The notes beneath the pieces were generated by a model. It saw nothing but the letters and a program-made list of their open reading frames with translations. It had not been told where the DNA came from and did no database searches. A stretch of 64,000 nt of DNA from Pristionchus mayeri (taxonomy: Eukaryota > Nematoda > Chromadorea > Rhabditida > Neodiplogasteridae): NCBI GenBank assembly GCA_036245805.1, contig BTRK01000001.1:31506758-31570757 (forward strand), written 5' to 3'. Positions within the stretch are counted from its first letter, which is position 1. Each line of letters opens with the position of its first letter. Position numbers and translations under genes: made by a program. This document shows, piece by piece, positions 23,335 to 35,855 of this stretch.

Positions 23335-26300
23335 GGGGCGCTCAGACCACTGTAGAGGAAGACCACTGAAGAGAAAAGGGCGCTCATACCACCGTAGAGG
23401 AAGACCACTGAAGAGAAAAGGGGCGCTCAGACCACCGTAGAGGAAGACCATTGAAGAGAAAAGGGGCTCCCAGACCACCGTAGAGGAAGACAAAAGGGGC
23501 GCTCAGACCACCGTAGAGGAAGACCACTGAAGAGAAAAGGGGCGCTCAGACCACCGTAGAGGAAGACAAAAGGGGCGCTCAGACCACCGTAGAGGAAGAC
23601 AAAAGGGGCGCTCAGACCACCGTAGAGGAAGATAAAAGGGGCGCTCAGACCACAGTAGAGGAAGACAAAAGGGGCGCTCAGACCACCGTAGAGGAAGACA
23701 AATGGGCGCTCAGACCACCGTAGAGGAAGACAAAAGGGGCGCTCAGACCACCGTAGAGGAAGATAAAAGGGGCGTTCAGACCACAGTAGAGGAAGACAAA
23801 AGGGGCGCTCAGACCACCGTAGAGGAAGACAAAAGGGGCGCTCAGATCACCGTAGAGGAAGACCACTGAAGAGAAAACGGGCGCTCAGACCACTGTAGAG
23901 GAAGACCACAGAAGAGAAAAGGGGCGCTCAGACCACCGTAGAGGAAGACCACTGAAGAGAAAAGGGGCGCTCAGACCACCGTAGAGGAAGACCACTGAAG
24001 AGAAAAGGGGCGCTCAGACCAATGTAGAGGAAGACCGCTGAAGATAAAAGGGGCGTTCAGACCACAGTAGAGGAAGACAAAAGGGGCGCTCAGACCACCG
24101 TAGAGGAAGACAAAAGGGGCGCTCAGATCACCGTAGAGGAAGACCACTGAAGAGAAAACGGGCGCTCAGACCACTGTAGAGGAAGACCACAGAAGAGAAA
24201 AGGGGCGCTCAGACCACCGTAGAGGAAGACCACTGAAGAGAAAAGGGGCGCTCAGACCACCGTAGAGGAAGACCACTGAAGAGAAAAGGGGCGCTCAGAC
24301 CACTGTAGAGGAAGACCACTGAAGAGAAAAGGGCGCTCATACCACCGTAGAGGAAGACCACTGAAGAGAAAAGGGGCGCTCAGACCACCGTAAAGGAAGA
24401 CAAAAGGGGCGCTCAGACCACCGTAGAGGAAGACCACTGAAGAGAAAAGGGGCTCCCAGACCACCGTAGAGGAAGACAAAAGGGGCGCTCAGACCACCGT
24501 AGAGGAAGACCACTGAAGAGAAAAGGGGCGCTCAGACCACCGTAGAGGAAGACAAAAGGGGCGCTCAGACCACCGTAGAGGAAGACAAAAGGGGCGCTCA
24601 GACCACCGTAGAGGAAGATAAAAGGGGCGCTCAGACCACAGTAGAGGAAGACAAAAGGGGCGCTCAGACCACCGTAGAGGAAGACAAAAGGGGCGCTCAG
24701 ACCACCGTAGAGGAAGACAAAAGGGGCGCTCAGACCACCGTAGAGGAAGATAAAAGGGGCGTTCAGACCACAGTAGAGGAAGACAAAAGGGGCGCTCAGA
24801 CCACCGTAGAGGAAGACAAAAGGGGCGCTCAGACCACCGTAGAGGAAGACCACTGAAGAGAAAAGGGGCGCTCAGACCACCGTAGAGGAAGACAAAAGGG
24901 GCGCTCAGACCACCGTAGAGGAAGACAAAAGGGGCGCTCAGACCACCGTAGAGGAAGATAAAAGGGGCGCTCAGACCACAGTAGAGGAAGACAAAAGGGG
25001 CGCTCAGACCACCGTAGAGGAAGACAAAAGGGGCGCTCAGACCACCGTAGAGGAAGACAAAAGGGGCGCTCAGACCACCGTAGAGGAAGATAAAAGGGGC
25101 GTTCAGACCACAGTAGAGGAAGACAAAAGGGGCGCTCAGACCACCGTAGAGGAAGACAAAAGGGGCGCTCAGATCACCGTAGAGGAAGACCACTGAAGAG
25201 AAAACGGGCGCTCAGACCACTGTAGAGGAAGACCACAGAAGAGAAAAGGGGCGCTCAGACCACCGTAGAGGAAGACCACTGAAGAGAAAAGGGCGCTGAG
25301 ACCACCGTAGAGGAAGACCACTGAAGAGAAAAGGGGCGCTCAGACCACCGTAGAGGAAGACAAAAGGGGCGCTCAGACCACCGTAGAGGAAGACCATTGA
25401 AGAGAAAAGGGGCTCCCAGACCACCGTAGAGGAAGACAAAAGGGGCGCTCAGACCACCGTAGAGGAAGACCACTGAAGAGAAAAGGGGCGCTCAGACCAC
25501 CGTAGAGGAAGACAAAAGGGGCGCTCAGACCACCGTAGAGGAAGACAAAAGGGGCGCTCAGACCACCGTAGAGGAAGATAAAAGGGGCGCTCAGACCACA
25601 GTAGAGGAAGACAAAAGGGGCGCTCAGACCACCGTAGAGGAAGACAAATGGGCGCTCAGACCACCGTAGAGGAAGACAAAAGGGGCGCTCAGACCACCGT
25701 AGAGGAAGATAAAAGGGGCGTTCAGACCACAGTAGAGGAAGACAAAAGGGGCGCTCAGACCACCGTAGAGGAAGACAAAAGGGGCGCTCAGATCACCGTA
25801 GAGGAAGACCACTGAAGAGAAAACGGGCGCTCAGACCACTGTAGAGGAAGACCACAGAAGAGAAAAGGGGCGCTCAGACCACCGTAGAGGAAGACCACTG
25901 AAGAGAAAAGGGGCGCTCAGACCACCGTAGAGGAAGACCACTGAAGAGAAAAGGGGCGCTCAGACCAATGTAGAGGAAGACCGCTGAAGATAAAAGGGGC
26001 GTTCAGACCACAGTAGAGGAAGACAAAAGGGGCGCTCAGACCACCGTAGAGGAAGACAAAAGGGGCGCTCAGATCACCGTAGAGGAAGACCACTGAAGAG
26101 AAAACGGGCGCTCAGACCACTGTAGAGGAAGACCACAGAAGAGAAAAGGGGCGCTCAGACCACCGTAGAGGAAGACCACTGAAGAGAAAAGGGGCGCTCA
26201 GACCACCGTAGAGGAAGACCACTGAAGAGAAAAGGGGCGCTCAGACCACTGTAGAGGAAGACCACTGAAGAGAAAAGGGCGCTCATACCACCGTAGAGGA

Positions 26301-26550
26301 AGACCACTGAAGAGAAAAGGGGCGCTCAGACCACCGTAGAGGAAGACAAAAGGGGCGCTCAGACCACCGTAGAGGAAGACCACTGAAGAGAAAAGGGGCT
26401 CCCAGACCACCGTAGAGGAAGACAAAAGGGGCGCTCAGACCACCGTAGAGGAAGACCACTGAAGAGAAAAGGGGCGCTCAGACCACCGTAGAGGAAGACA
26501 AAAGGGGCGCTCAGACCACCGTAGAGGAAGACAAAAGGGGCGCTCAGACC
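23335..26550 (+). repeat. Segment with blocks duplicated at 1946 bp
   Basis: About 23417-24530 is repeated at about 25363-26476, an offset of 1946 bp. Shared private changes prove it: CCATTGAAG at 23451 and 25397, and a 32-bp unit with GACAAATGGG at 23701 and 25647. GACCGCTGAAG variants are confined to about 23.1-26.9 kb. The CTCAT form of the 42-bp unit replaces CTGAG here (near 23377, 24330 and 26276), and the last GGCTCCC units fall near 26398. The interior holds the 340-bp pair described separately. Confidence 0.85.
24525..25204 (+). repeat. Direct 340-bp pair, each nine 33-bp units plus one 43-bp unit
   Basis: 24525-24821 is a 9S cassette followed by a 43-bp unit at 24822-24864. The same arrangement follows at 24865-25161 and 25162-25204. 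The variant order inside the two nine-unit runs is the same. The closing 43-bp unit is plain in the first and AGATCACC in the second. Because only one 43-bp unit separates the runs, this is the region with the longest minus-strand open frames, an arithmetic effect rather than coding. Confidence 0.9.
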
Positions 26551-29500
26551 ACCGTAGAGGAAGACAAAAGGGGCGCTCAGACCACCGTAGAGGAAGATAA
26601 AAGGGGCGTTCAGACCACAGTAGAGGAAGACAAAAGGGGCGCTCAGACCACCGTAGAGGAAGACAAAAGGGGCGCTCAGATCACCGTAGAGGAAGACCAC
26701 TGAAGAGAAAACGGGCGCTCAGACCACTGTAGAGGAAGACCACAGAAGAGAAAAGGGGCGCTCAGACCACCGTAGAGGAAGACCACTGAAGAGAAAAGGG
26801 GCGCTCAGACCACCGTAGAGGAAGACCACTGAAGAGAAAAGGGGCGCTCAGACCAATGTAGAGGAAGACCGCTGAAGATAAAAGGGGCGTTCAGACCACA
26901 GTAGAGGAAGACAAAAGGGGCGCTCAGACCACCGTAGAGGAAGACAAAAGGGGCGCTCAGATCACCGTAGAGGAAGACCACTGAAGAGAAAACGGGCGCA
27001 CAGACCACTGTAGAGGAAGACCACAGAAGAGAAAAGGGGCGCTCAGACCACCGTAGAGGAAGACCACTGAAGAGAAAAGGGGCGCTCAGACCACCGTAGA
27101 GGAAGACCACTGAAGAGAAAAGGGGCGCTCAGACCACTGTAGAGGAAGACCACTGAAGAGAAAAGGGCGCTCATACCACCGTAGAGGAAGACCACTGAAG
27201 AGAAAAGGGGCGCTCAGACCACCGTAGAGGAAGACCACTGAAGAGAAAAGGGGCGCTCAGACCACCGTAGAGGAAGACAAAAGGGGCGCTCAGACCACCG
27301 TAGAGGAAGACAAAAGGGGCGATCAGACCACCGTAGAGGAAGATAAAAGGAGCGCTCAGACCACAGTAGAGGAAGACAAAAGGGGCGCTCAGACCACCGT
27401 AGAGGAAGACCACTGAAGAGAAAAGGGGCGCTCAGACCACCGTAGAGTAAGACAAAAGGGGCGCTCAGATCACCGTAGAGGAAGACCACTGAAGAGAAAA
27501 CGGGCGCTCAGACCACTGTAGAGGAAGACCACAGAAGAGAAAAGGGGCGCTCAGACCACCGTAGAGGAAGACCACTGAAGAGAAAAGGGGCGCTCAGACC
27601 ACCGTAGAGGAAGACCACTGAAGATAAAAGGGGCGTTCAGACCACAGTAGAGGAAGACAAAAGGGGCGCTCAGACCACCGTAGAGGAAGACAAAAGGGGC
27701 GCTCAGATCACCGTAGAGGAAGACCACTGAAGAGAAAACGGGCGCTCAGACCACTGTAGAGGAAGACCACAGAAGAGAAAAGGGGCGCTCAGACCACCGT
27801 AGAGGAAGACCACTGAAGAGAAAAGGGGCGCTCAGACCACCGTAGAGGAAGACCACTGAAGAGAAAAGGGGCGCTCAGACCACTGTAGAGGAAGACCACT
27901 GAAGAGAAAAGGGCGCTCATACCACCGTAGAGGAAGACCACTGAAGAGAAAAGGGGCGCTCAGACCACCGTAGAGGAAGACCACTGAAGAGAAAAGGGGC
28001 GCTCAGACCACCGTAGAGGAAGACAAAAGGGGCGCTCAGACCACCGTAGAGGAAGACAAAAGGGGCGATCAGACCACCGTAGAGGAAGATAAAAGGGGCG
28101 CTCAGACCACAGTAGAGGAAGACAAAAGGGGCGCTCAGACCACCGTAGAGGAAGACCACTGAAGAGAAAAGGGGCGCTCAGACCACCGTAGAGTAAGACC
28201 ACTGAAGAGAAAAGGGGCGCTCAGACCACCGTAGAGGAGGATAAAAGGGGCGCTCAGACCACAGTAGAGGAAGACAAAAGGGGCGCTCAGATCACCGTAG
28301 AGGAAGACCACTGAAGAGAAAAGGGGCGCTCAGACCACCGTAGAGGAAGATAAAAGGGGCATTCACACCACAGAAGAGGAAGACAAAAGGGGCGCTCAGA
28401 CCACCGTAGAGGAAGACAAAAGGGGCGCTCAGATCACCGTAGAGGAAGACCACTGAAGAGAAAACGGGCGCTCAGACCACTGTAGAGGAAGACCACAGAA
28501 GAGAAAAGGGGCGCTCAGACCACCGTAGAGGAAGACCACTGAAGAGAAAAGGGGCGCTCAGACCACCGTAGAGGAAGACCACTGAAGAGAAAAGGGGCGC
28601 TCAGACCACTGTAGAGGAAGACCACTGAAGAGAAAAGGGCGCTCATACCACCGTAGAGGAAGACCACTGAAGAGAAAAGGGGCGCTCAGACCACCGTAGA
28701 GGAAGACCACTGAAGAGAAAAGGGGCGCTCAGACCACCGTAGAGGAAGACAAAAGGGGCGCTCAGACCACCGTAGAGGAAGACAAAAGGGGCGATCAGAC
28801 CACCGTAGAGGAAGACCACTGAAGAGAAAAGGGGCGCTCAGACCACCGTAGAGTAAGACCACTGAAGAGAAAAGGGGCGCTCAGACCACCGTAGAGGAAG
28901 ACAAAAGGGGCGCTCAGATCACCGTAGAGGAAGACCACTGAAGAGAAAAGGGGCGCTCAGACCAATGTAGAGGAAGACCACTGAAGATAAAAGGGGCGTT
29001 CAGACCACAGTAGAGGAAGACAAAAGGGGCGCTCAGACCACCGTAGAGGAAGACAAAAGGGGCGCTCAGATCACCGTAGAGGAAGACCACTGAAGAGAAA
29101 ACGGGCGCTCAGACCACTGTAGAGGAAGACCACAGAAGAGAAAAGGGGCTCTCAGACCACCGTAGAGGAAGACCACTGAAGAGAAAAGGGGCGCTCAGAC
29201 CACCGTAGAGGAAGACCACTGAAGAGAAAAGGGGCGCTCAGACCACTGTAGAGGAAGACCACTGAAGAGAAAAGGGCGCTCATACCACCGTAGAGGAAGA
29301 CCACTGAAGAGAAAAGGGGCGCTCAGACCACCGTAGAGGAAGACCACTGAAGAGAAAAGGGGCGCTCAGACCACCGTAGAGGAAGACAAAAGGGGCGCTC
29401 AGACCACCGTAGAGGAAGACAAAAGGGGCGATCAGACCACCGTAGAGGAAGATAAAAGGGGCGCTCAGACCACAGTAGAGGAAGACAAAAGGGGCGCTCA

Positions 29501-31249
29501 GACCACCGTAGAGGAAGACCACTGAAGAGAAAAGGGGCGCTCAGACCACCGTAGAGTAAGACCACTGAAGAGAAAAGGGGCGCTCAGGCCACCGTAGAGG
29601 AGGATAAAAGGGGCGCTCAGACCACAGTAGAGGAAGACAAAAGGGGCGCTCAGACCACCGTAGAGGAAGACCACTGAAGAGAAAAGGGGCGCTCAGACCA
29701 CCGTAGAGTAAGACCACTGAAGAGAAAAGGGGCGCTCAGACCACCGTAGAGGAAGACAAAAGGGGCGCTCAGACCACCGTAGAGGAAGACAAAAGGGACG
29801 CTCAGATCACCGTAGAGGAAGACCACTGAAGAGAAAACGGGCGCTCAGACCACTGTAGAGGAAGACCACAGAAGAGAAAAGGGGCGCTCAGACCACCGTA
29901 GAGGAAGACCACTGAAGAGAAAAGGGCGCTCATACCACCGTAGAGGAAGACCACTGAAGAGAAAAGGGGCGCTCAGACCACCGTAGAGGAAGACCACTGA
30001 AGAGAAAAGGGGCGCTCAGACCACCGTAGAGGAAGACAAAAGGGGCGCTCAGACCACCGTAGAGGAAGACAAAAGGGGCGCTCAGATCACCGTAGAGGAA
30101 GACCACTGAAGAGAAAACGGGCGCTCAGACCACCGTAGAGGAAGACCACTGAAGAGAAAAGGGGCGCTCAGACCACTGTAGAGGAAGACCACTGAAGAGA
30201 AAAGGGCGCTCATACCACCGTAGAGGAAGACCACTGAAGAGAAAAGGGGCGCTCAGACCACCGTAGAGGAAGACCACTGAAGAGAAAAGGGGCGCTCAGA
30301 CCACCGTAGAGGAAGACAAAAGGGGCGCTCAGACCACCGTAGAGGAAGACAAAAGGGGCGATCAGACCACCGTAGAGGAAGATAAAAGGGGCGCTCAGAC
30401 CACAGTAGAGGAAGACAAAAGGGGCGCTCAGACCACCGTAGAGGAAGACCACTGAAGAGAAAAGGGGCGCTCAGACCACCGTAGAGTAAGACCACTGAAG
30501 AGAAAAGGGGCGCTCAGGCCACCGTAGAGGAGGATAAAAGGGGCGCTCAGACCACAGTAGAGGAAGACAAAAGGGGCGCTCAGACCACCGTAGAGGAAGA
30601 CCACTGAAGAGAAAAGGGGCGCTCAGACCACCGTAGAGTAAGACCACTGAAGGGAAAAGGGGCGCTCAGACCACCGTAGAGGAAGACAAAAGGGGCGCTC
30701 AGATCACCGTAGAGGAAGACCACTGAAGAGAAAACGGGCGCTCAGACCACTGTAGAGGAAGACCACAGAAGAGAAAAGGGGCGCTCAGACCACCGTAGAG
30801 GAAGACCACTGAAGAGAAAAGGGGCGCTCAGACCACCGTAGAGGAAGACCACTGAAGAGAAAAGGGGCGCTCAGACCAATGTAGAGGAAGACCACTGAAG
30901 ATAAAAGGGGCGTTCAGACCACAGTAGAGGAAGACAAAAGGGGCGCTCAGACCACCGTAGAGGAAGACAAAAGGGGCGCTCAGATCACCGTAGAGGAAGA
31001 CCACTGAAGAGAAAACGGGCGCTCAGACCACTGTAGAGGAAGACCACAGAAGAGAAAAGGGGCGCTCAGACCACCGTAGAGGAAGACCACTGAAGAGAAA
31101 AGGGGCGCTCAGACCAATGTAGAGGAAGACCACTGAAGATAAAAGGGGCGTTCAGACCACAGTAGAGGAAGACCACTGAAGAGAAAAGGGCGCTCATACC
31201 ACCGTAGAGGAAGACCACTGAAGAGAAAAGGGGCGCTCAGACCACCGTA
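26551..31249 (+). repeat. GCGATC-cassette region
   Basis: The dominant block here is two plain 43-bp units, two plain 33-bp units, a GCGATC unit ending GATAAAA, a CCACAG unit, then two 43-bp units, the second often GAGTAAG. Copies occur near 27171, 27917, 29280 and 30210, with an abbreviated one near 28.7 kb. The first GCATTCACACC unit appears at 28360 and carries CAGAAGAGG instead of CAGTAGAGG. CTCAGGCC units begin at about 29586. A GAAGGGAAAAGG change occurs near 30649. There is no unique sequence. Confidence 0.85.
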
Positions 31250-34238
31250 GAGGAAGACCACTGAAGAGAAAAGGGGCGCTCAGACCACTGTAGAGGAAGA
31301 CAAAAGGGGCGCTCAGACCACCGTAGAGGAAGACCACTGAAGAGAAAAGGGGCGCTCAGACCACCGTAGAGTAAGACCACTGAAGAGAAAAGGGGCGCTC
31401 AGACCACCGTAGAGGAGGATAAAAGGGGCGCTCAGACCACAGTAGAGGAAGACAAAAGGGGCGCTCAGATCACCGTAGAGGAAGACCACTGAAGAGAAAA
31501 GGGGCGCTCAGACCACCGTAGAGGAAGATAAAAGGGGCATTCACACCACAGTAGAGGAAGACAAAAGGGGCGCTCAGACCACCGTAGAGGAAGACAAAAG
31601 GGGCTCTCAGATCACCGTAGAGGAAGACCACTGAAGAGAAAACGGGCGCTCAGACCACTGTAGAGGAAGACCACAGAAGAGAAAAGGGGTGCTCAGACCA
31701 CCGTAGAGGAAGACCACTGAAGAGAAAAGGGGCGCTCAGACCACCGTAGAGGAAGACCACTGAAGAGAAAAGGGGCGCTCAGACCACTGTAGAGGAAGAC
31801 CACAGAAGAGAAAAGGGGCGCTCAGACCACTGTAGAGGAAGACCACTGAAGAGAAAAGGGCGCTGAGACCACCGTAGAGGAAGACCACTGAAGAGAAAAG
31901 GGGCGCTCAGACCACCGTAGAGGAAGACAAAAGGGGCGCTCAGACCACCGTAGAGGAAGACCACTGAAGAGAAAAGGGGCGCTCAGACCACCGTAGAGGA
32001 AGACAAAAGGGGCGCTCAGATCACCGTAGAGGAAGACCACTGAAGAGAAAAGGGGCGCTCAGACCACCGTAGAGGAAGATAAAAGGGGCATTCACACCAC
32101 AGTAGAGGAAGACAAAAGGGGCGCTCAGACCACCGTAGAGGAAGACAAAAGGGGCGCTCAGATCACCGTAGAGGAAGACCACTGAAGAGAAAACGGGCGC
32201 TCAGACCACTGTAGAGGAAGACCACAGAAGAGAAAAGGGGCGCTCAGACCACCGTAGAGTAAGACCACTGAAGAGAAAAGGGGCGCTCAGACCACCGTAG
32301 AGGAGGATAAAAGGGGCGCTCAGACCACAGTAGAGGAAGACAAAAGGGGCGCTCAGATCACCGTAGAGGAAGACCACTGAAGAGAAAAGGGGCGCTCAGA
32401 CCACCGTAGAGGAAGACCACTGAAGAGAAAAGGGGCGCTCAGACCACTGTAGAGGAAGACAAAAGGGGCGCTCAGACCACCGTAGAGGAAGACCACTGAA
32501 GAGAAAAGGGGCGCTCAGACCACCGTAGAGTAAGACCACTGAAGAGAAAAGGGGCGCTCAGACCACCGTAGAGGAGGATAAAAGGGGCGCTCAGACCACA
32601 GTAGAGGAAGACAAAAGGGGCGCTCAGATCACCGTAGAGGAAGACCACTGAAGAGAAAAGGGGCGCTCAGACCACCGTAGAGGAAGATAAAAGGGGCATT
32701 CACACCACAGTAGAGGAAGACAAAAGGGGCGCTCAGACCACCGTAGAGGAAGACAAAAGGGGCGCTCAGATCACCGTAGAGGAAGACCACTGAAGAGAAA
32801 AGGGGCGCTCAGACCACCGTAGAGGAAGATAAAAGGGGCATTCACACCACAGTAGAGGAAGACAAAAGGGGCGCTCAGACCACCGTAGAGGAAGACAAAA
32901 GGGGCGCTCAGATCACCGTAGAGTAAGACCACTGAAGAGAAAAGGGGCGCTCAGACCACCGTAGAGGAGGATAAAAGGGGCGCTCAGACCACAGTAGAGG
33001 AAGACAAAAGGGGCGCTCAGATCACCGTAGAGGAAGACCACTGAAGAGAAAAGGGGCGCTCAGACCACCGTAGAGGAAGACCACTGAAGAGAAAAGGGGC
33101 GCTCAGACCACTGTAGAGGAAGACAAAAGGGGCGCTCAGACCACCGTAGAGGAAGACCACTGAAGAGAAAAGGGGCGCTCAGACCACCGTAGAGTAAGAC
33201 CACTGAAGAGAAAAGGGGCGCTCAGACCACCGTAGAGGAGGATAAAAGGGGCGCTCAGACCACAGTAGAGGAAGACAAAAGGGGCGCTCAGATCACCGTA
33301 GAGGAAGACCACTGAAGAGAAAAGGGGCGCTCAGACCACCGTAGAGGAAGATAAAAGGGGCATTCACACCACAGTAGAGGAAGACAAAAGGGGCGCTCAG
33401 ACCACCGTAGAGGAAGACAAAAGGGGCGCTCAGATCACCGTAGAGGAAGACCACTGAAGAGAAAACGGGCGCTCAGACCACTGTAGAGGAAGACCACAGA
33501 AGAGAAAAGGGGTGCTCAGACCACCGTAGAGGAAGACCACTGAAGAGAAAAGGGGCGCTCAGACCACAATAGAGGAAGACCACTGAAGAGAAAAGGGGCG
33601 CTCAGACCACTGTAGAGGAAGACCACAGAAGAGAAAAGGGGCGCTCAGACCACTGTAGAGGAAGACCACTGAAGAGAAAAGGGCGCTGAGACCACCGTAG
33701 AGGAAGACCACTGAAGAGAAAAGGGGCGCTCAGACCACCGTAGAGGAAGACAAAAGGGGCGCTCAGACCACCGTAGAGGAAGACCACTGAAGAGAAAAGG
33801 GGCGCTCAGACCACCGTAGAGGAAGACAAAAGGGGCGCTCAGATCACCGTAGAGGAAGACCACTGAAGAGAAAAGGGGCGCTCAGACCACCGTAGAGGAA
33901 GATAAAAGGGGCATTCACACCACAGTAGAGGAAGACAAAAGGGGCGCTCAGACCACCGTAGAGGAAGACAAAAGGGGCGCTCAGATCACCGTAGAGGAAG
34001 ACCACTGAAGAGAAAACGGGCGCTCAGACCACTGTAGAGGAAGACCACAGAAGAGAAAAGGGGCGCTCAGACCACCGTAGAGGAAGACCACTGAAGAGAA
34101 AAGGGGCGCTCAGACCACCGTAGAGGAAGACCACTGAAGAGAAAAGGGGCGCTCAGACCACTGTAGAGGAAGACCACAGAAGAGAAAAGGGGCGCTCAGA
34201 CCACCGTAGAGGAAGACCACTGAAGAGAAAAGGGGCGT
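31250..34238 (+). repeat. Blocks repeated at 1823 bp
   Basis: About 31250-32240 recurs at about 33073-34063. GGGGTGCTC heads at 31686 and 33509 are 1823 bp apart. Both copies have the CCACTG 33-bp unit ending GACAAAA (near 31287 and 33110), the GAGTAAG/GGAGGATAAAA pair, the GCATTCAC unit and a 42-bp CTGAG unit. Between them (32.2-33.0 kb) the GCATTCAC and GAGTAAG modules are repeated again in shorter form. A CCACAATAG change near 33567 is absent from the first copy. Confidence 0.82.
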
Positions 34239-35855
34239 TCAGACCACCGTAGAGGAAGACCACTGAAGAGAAAAGGGGCGCTCAGACCACCGTAGAGGAA
34301 GACCACTGAAGAGAAAAGGGGCGCTCAGACCACCGTAGAGGAAGACAAAAGGGGCGCTCAGACCACCGTAGAGGAAGACAAAAGGGGCGATCAGACCACC
34401 GTAGAGGAAGATAAAAGGGGCGCTCAGACCACAGTAGAGGAAGACAAAAGGGGCGCTCAGACCACCGTAGAGGAAGACCACTGAAGAGAAAAGGGGCGCT
34501 CAGACCACCGTAGAGTAAGACCACTGAAGAGAAAAGGGGCGCTCAGACCACCGTAGAGGAAGACAAAAGGGGCGCTCAGATCACCGTAGAGGAAGACCAC
34601 TGAAGAGAAAAGGGGCGCTCAGACCAATGTAGAGGAAGACCACTGAAGATAAAAGGGGCGTTCAGACCACAGTAGAGGAAGACAAAAGGGGCGCTCAGAC
34701 CACCGTAGAGGAAGACAAAAGGGGCGCTCAGATCACCGTAGAGGAAGACCACTGAAGAGAAAAGGGGCGCTCAGACCACTGTAGAGGAAGACCACTGAAG
34801 AGAAAAGGGCGCTCAGACCACTGTAGAGGAAGACCACAGAAGAGAAAAGGGGCGCTCAGACCACCGTAGAGGAAGACCACTGAAGAGAAAAGGGGCGCTC
34901 AGACCACCGTAGAGGAAGACCACTGAAGAGAAAAGGGGCGCTCAGACCACTGTAGAGGAAGACCACTGAAGAGAAAAGGGCGCTCATACCACCGTAGAGG
35001 AAGACCACTGAAGAGAAAAGGGGCGCTCAGACCACCGTAGAGGAAGACCACTGAAGAGAAAAGGGGCGCTCAGACCACCGTAGAGGAAGACAAAAGGGGC
35101 GCTCAGACCACCGTAGAGGAAGACAAAAGGGGCGATCAGACCACCGTAGAGGAAGATAAAAGGGGCGCTCAGACCACAGTAGAGGAAGACAAAAGGGGCG
35201 CTCAGACCACCGTAGAGGAAGACCACTGAAGAGAAAAGGGGCGCTCAGACCACCGTAGAGTAAGACCACTGAAGAGAAAAGGGGCGCTCAGGCCACCGTA
35301 GAGGAGGATAAAAGGGGCGCTCAGACCACAGTAGAGGAAGACAAAAGGGGCGCTCAGACCACCGTAGAGGAAGACCACTGAAGAGAAAAGGGGCGCTCAG
35401 ACCACCGTAGAGTAAGACCACTGAAGAGAAAAGGGGCGCTCAGACCACCGTAGAGGAAGACAAAAGGGGCGCTCAGACCACCGTAGAGGAAGACAAAAGG
35501 GGCGCTCAGATCACCGTAGAGGAAGACCACTGAAGAGAAAACGGGCGCTCAGACCACTGTAGAGGAAGACCACAGAAGAGAAAAGGGGCGCTCAGACCAC
35601 CGTAGAGGAAGACCACTGAAGAGAAAAGGGGCGCTCAGACCACCGTAGAGGAAGATAAAAGGGGCATTCACACCACAGTAGAGGAAGACAAAAGGGGCGC
35701 TCAGACCACCGTAGAGGAAGACAAAAGGGGCGCTCAGATCACCGTAGAGGAAGACCACTGAAGAGAAAACGGGCGCTCAGACCACTGTAGAGGAAGACCA
35801 CAGAAGAGAAAAGGGGTGCTCAGACCACTGTAGAGGAAGACCACAGAAGAGAAAA
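34239..35855 (+). repeat. Two GCGATC cassettes and linker units
   Basis: GCGATC cassettes begin at 34239 and 34984. They are separated by GAGTAAG, AGATCACC, CCAATG-GATAAAA and GCGTTC units. A CTCAGGCC unit near 35290 and a GCATTCAC unit near 35664 follow. Only repeat is present. Confidence 0.8.
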
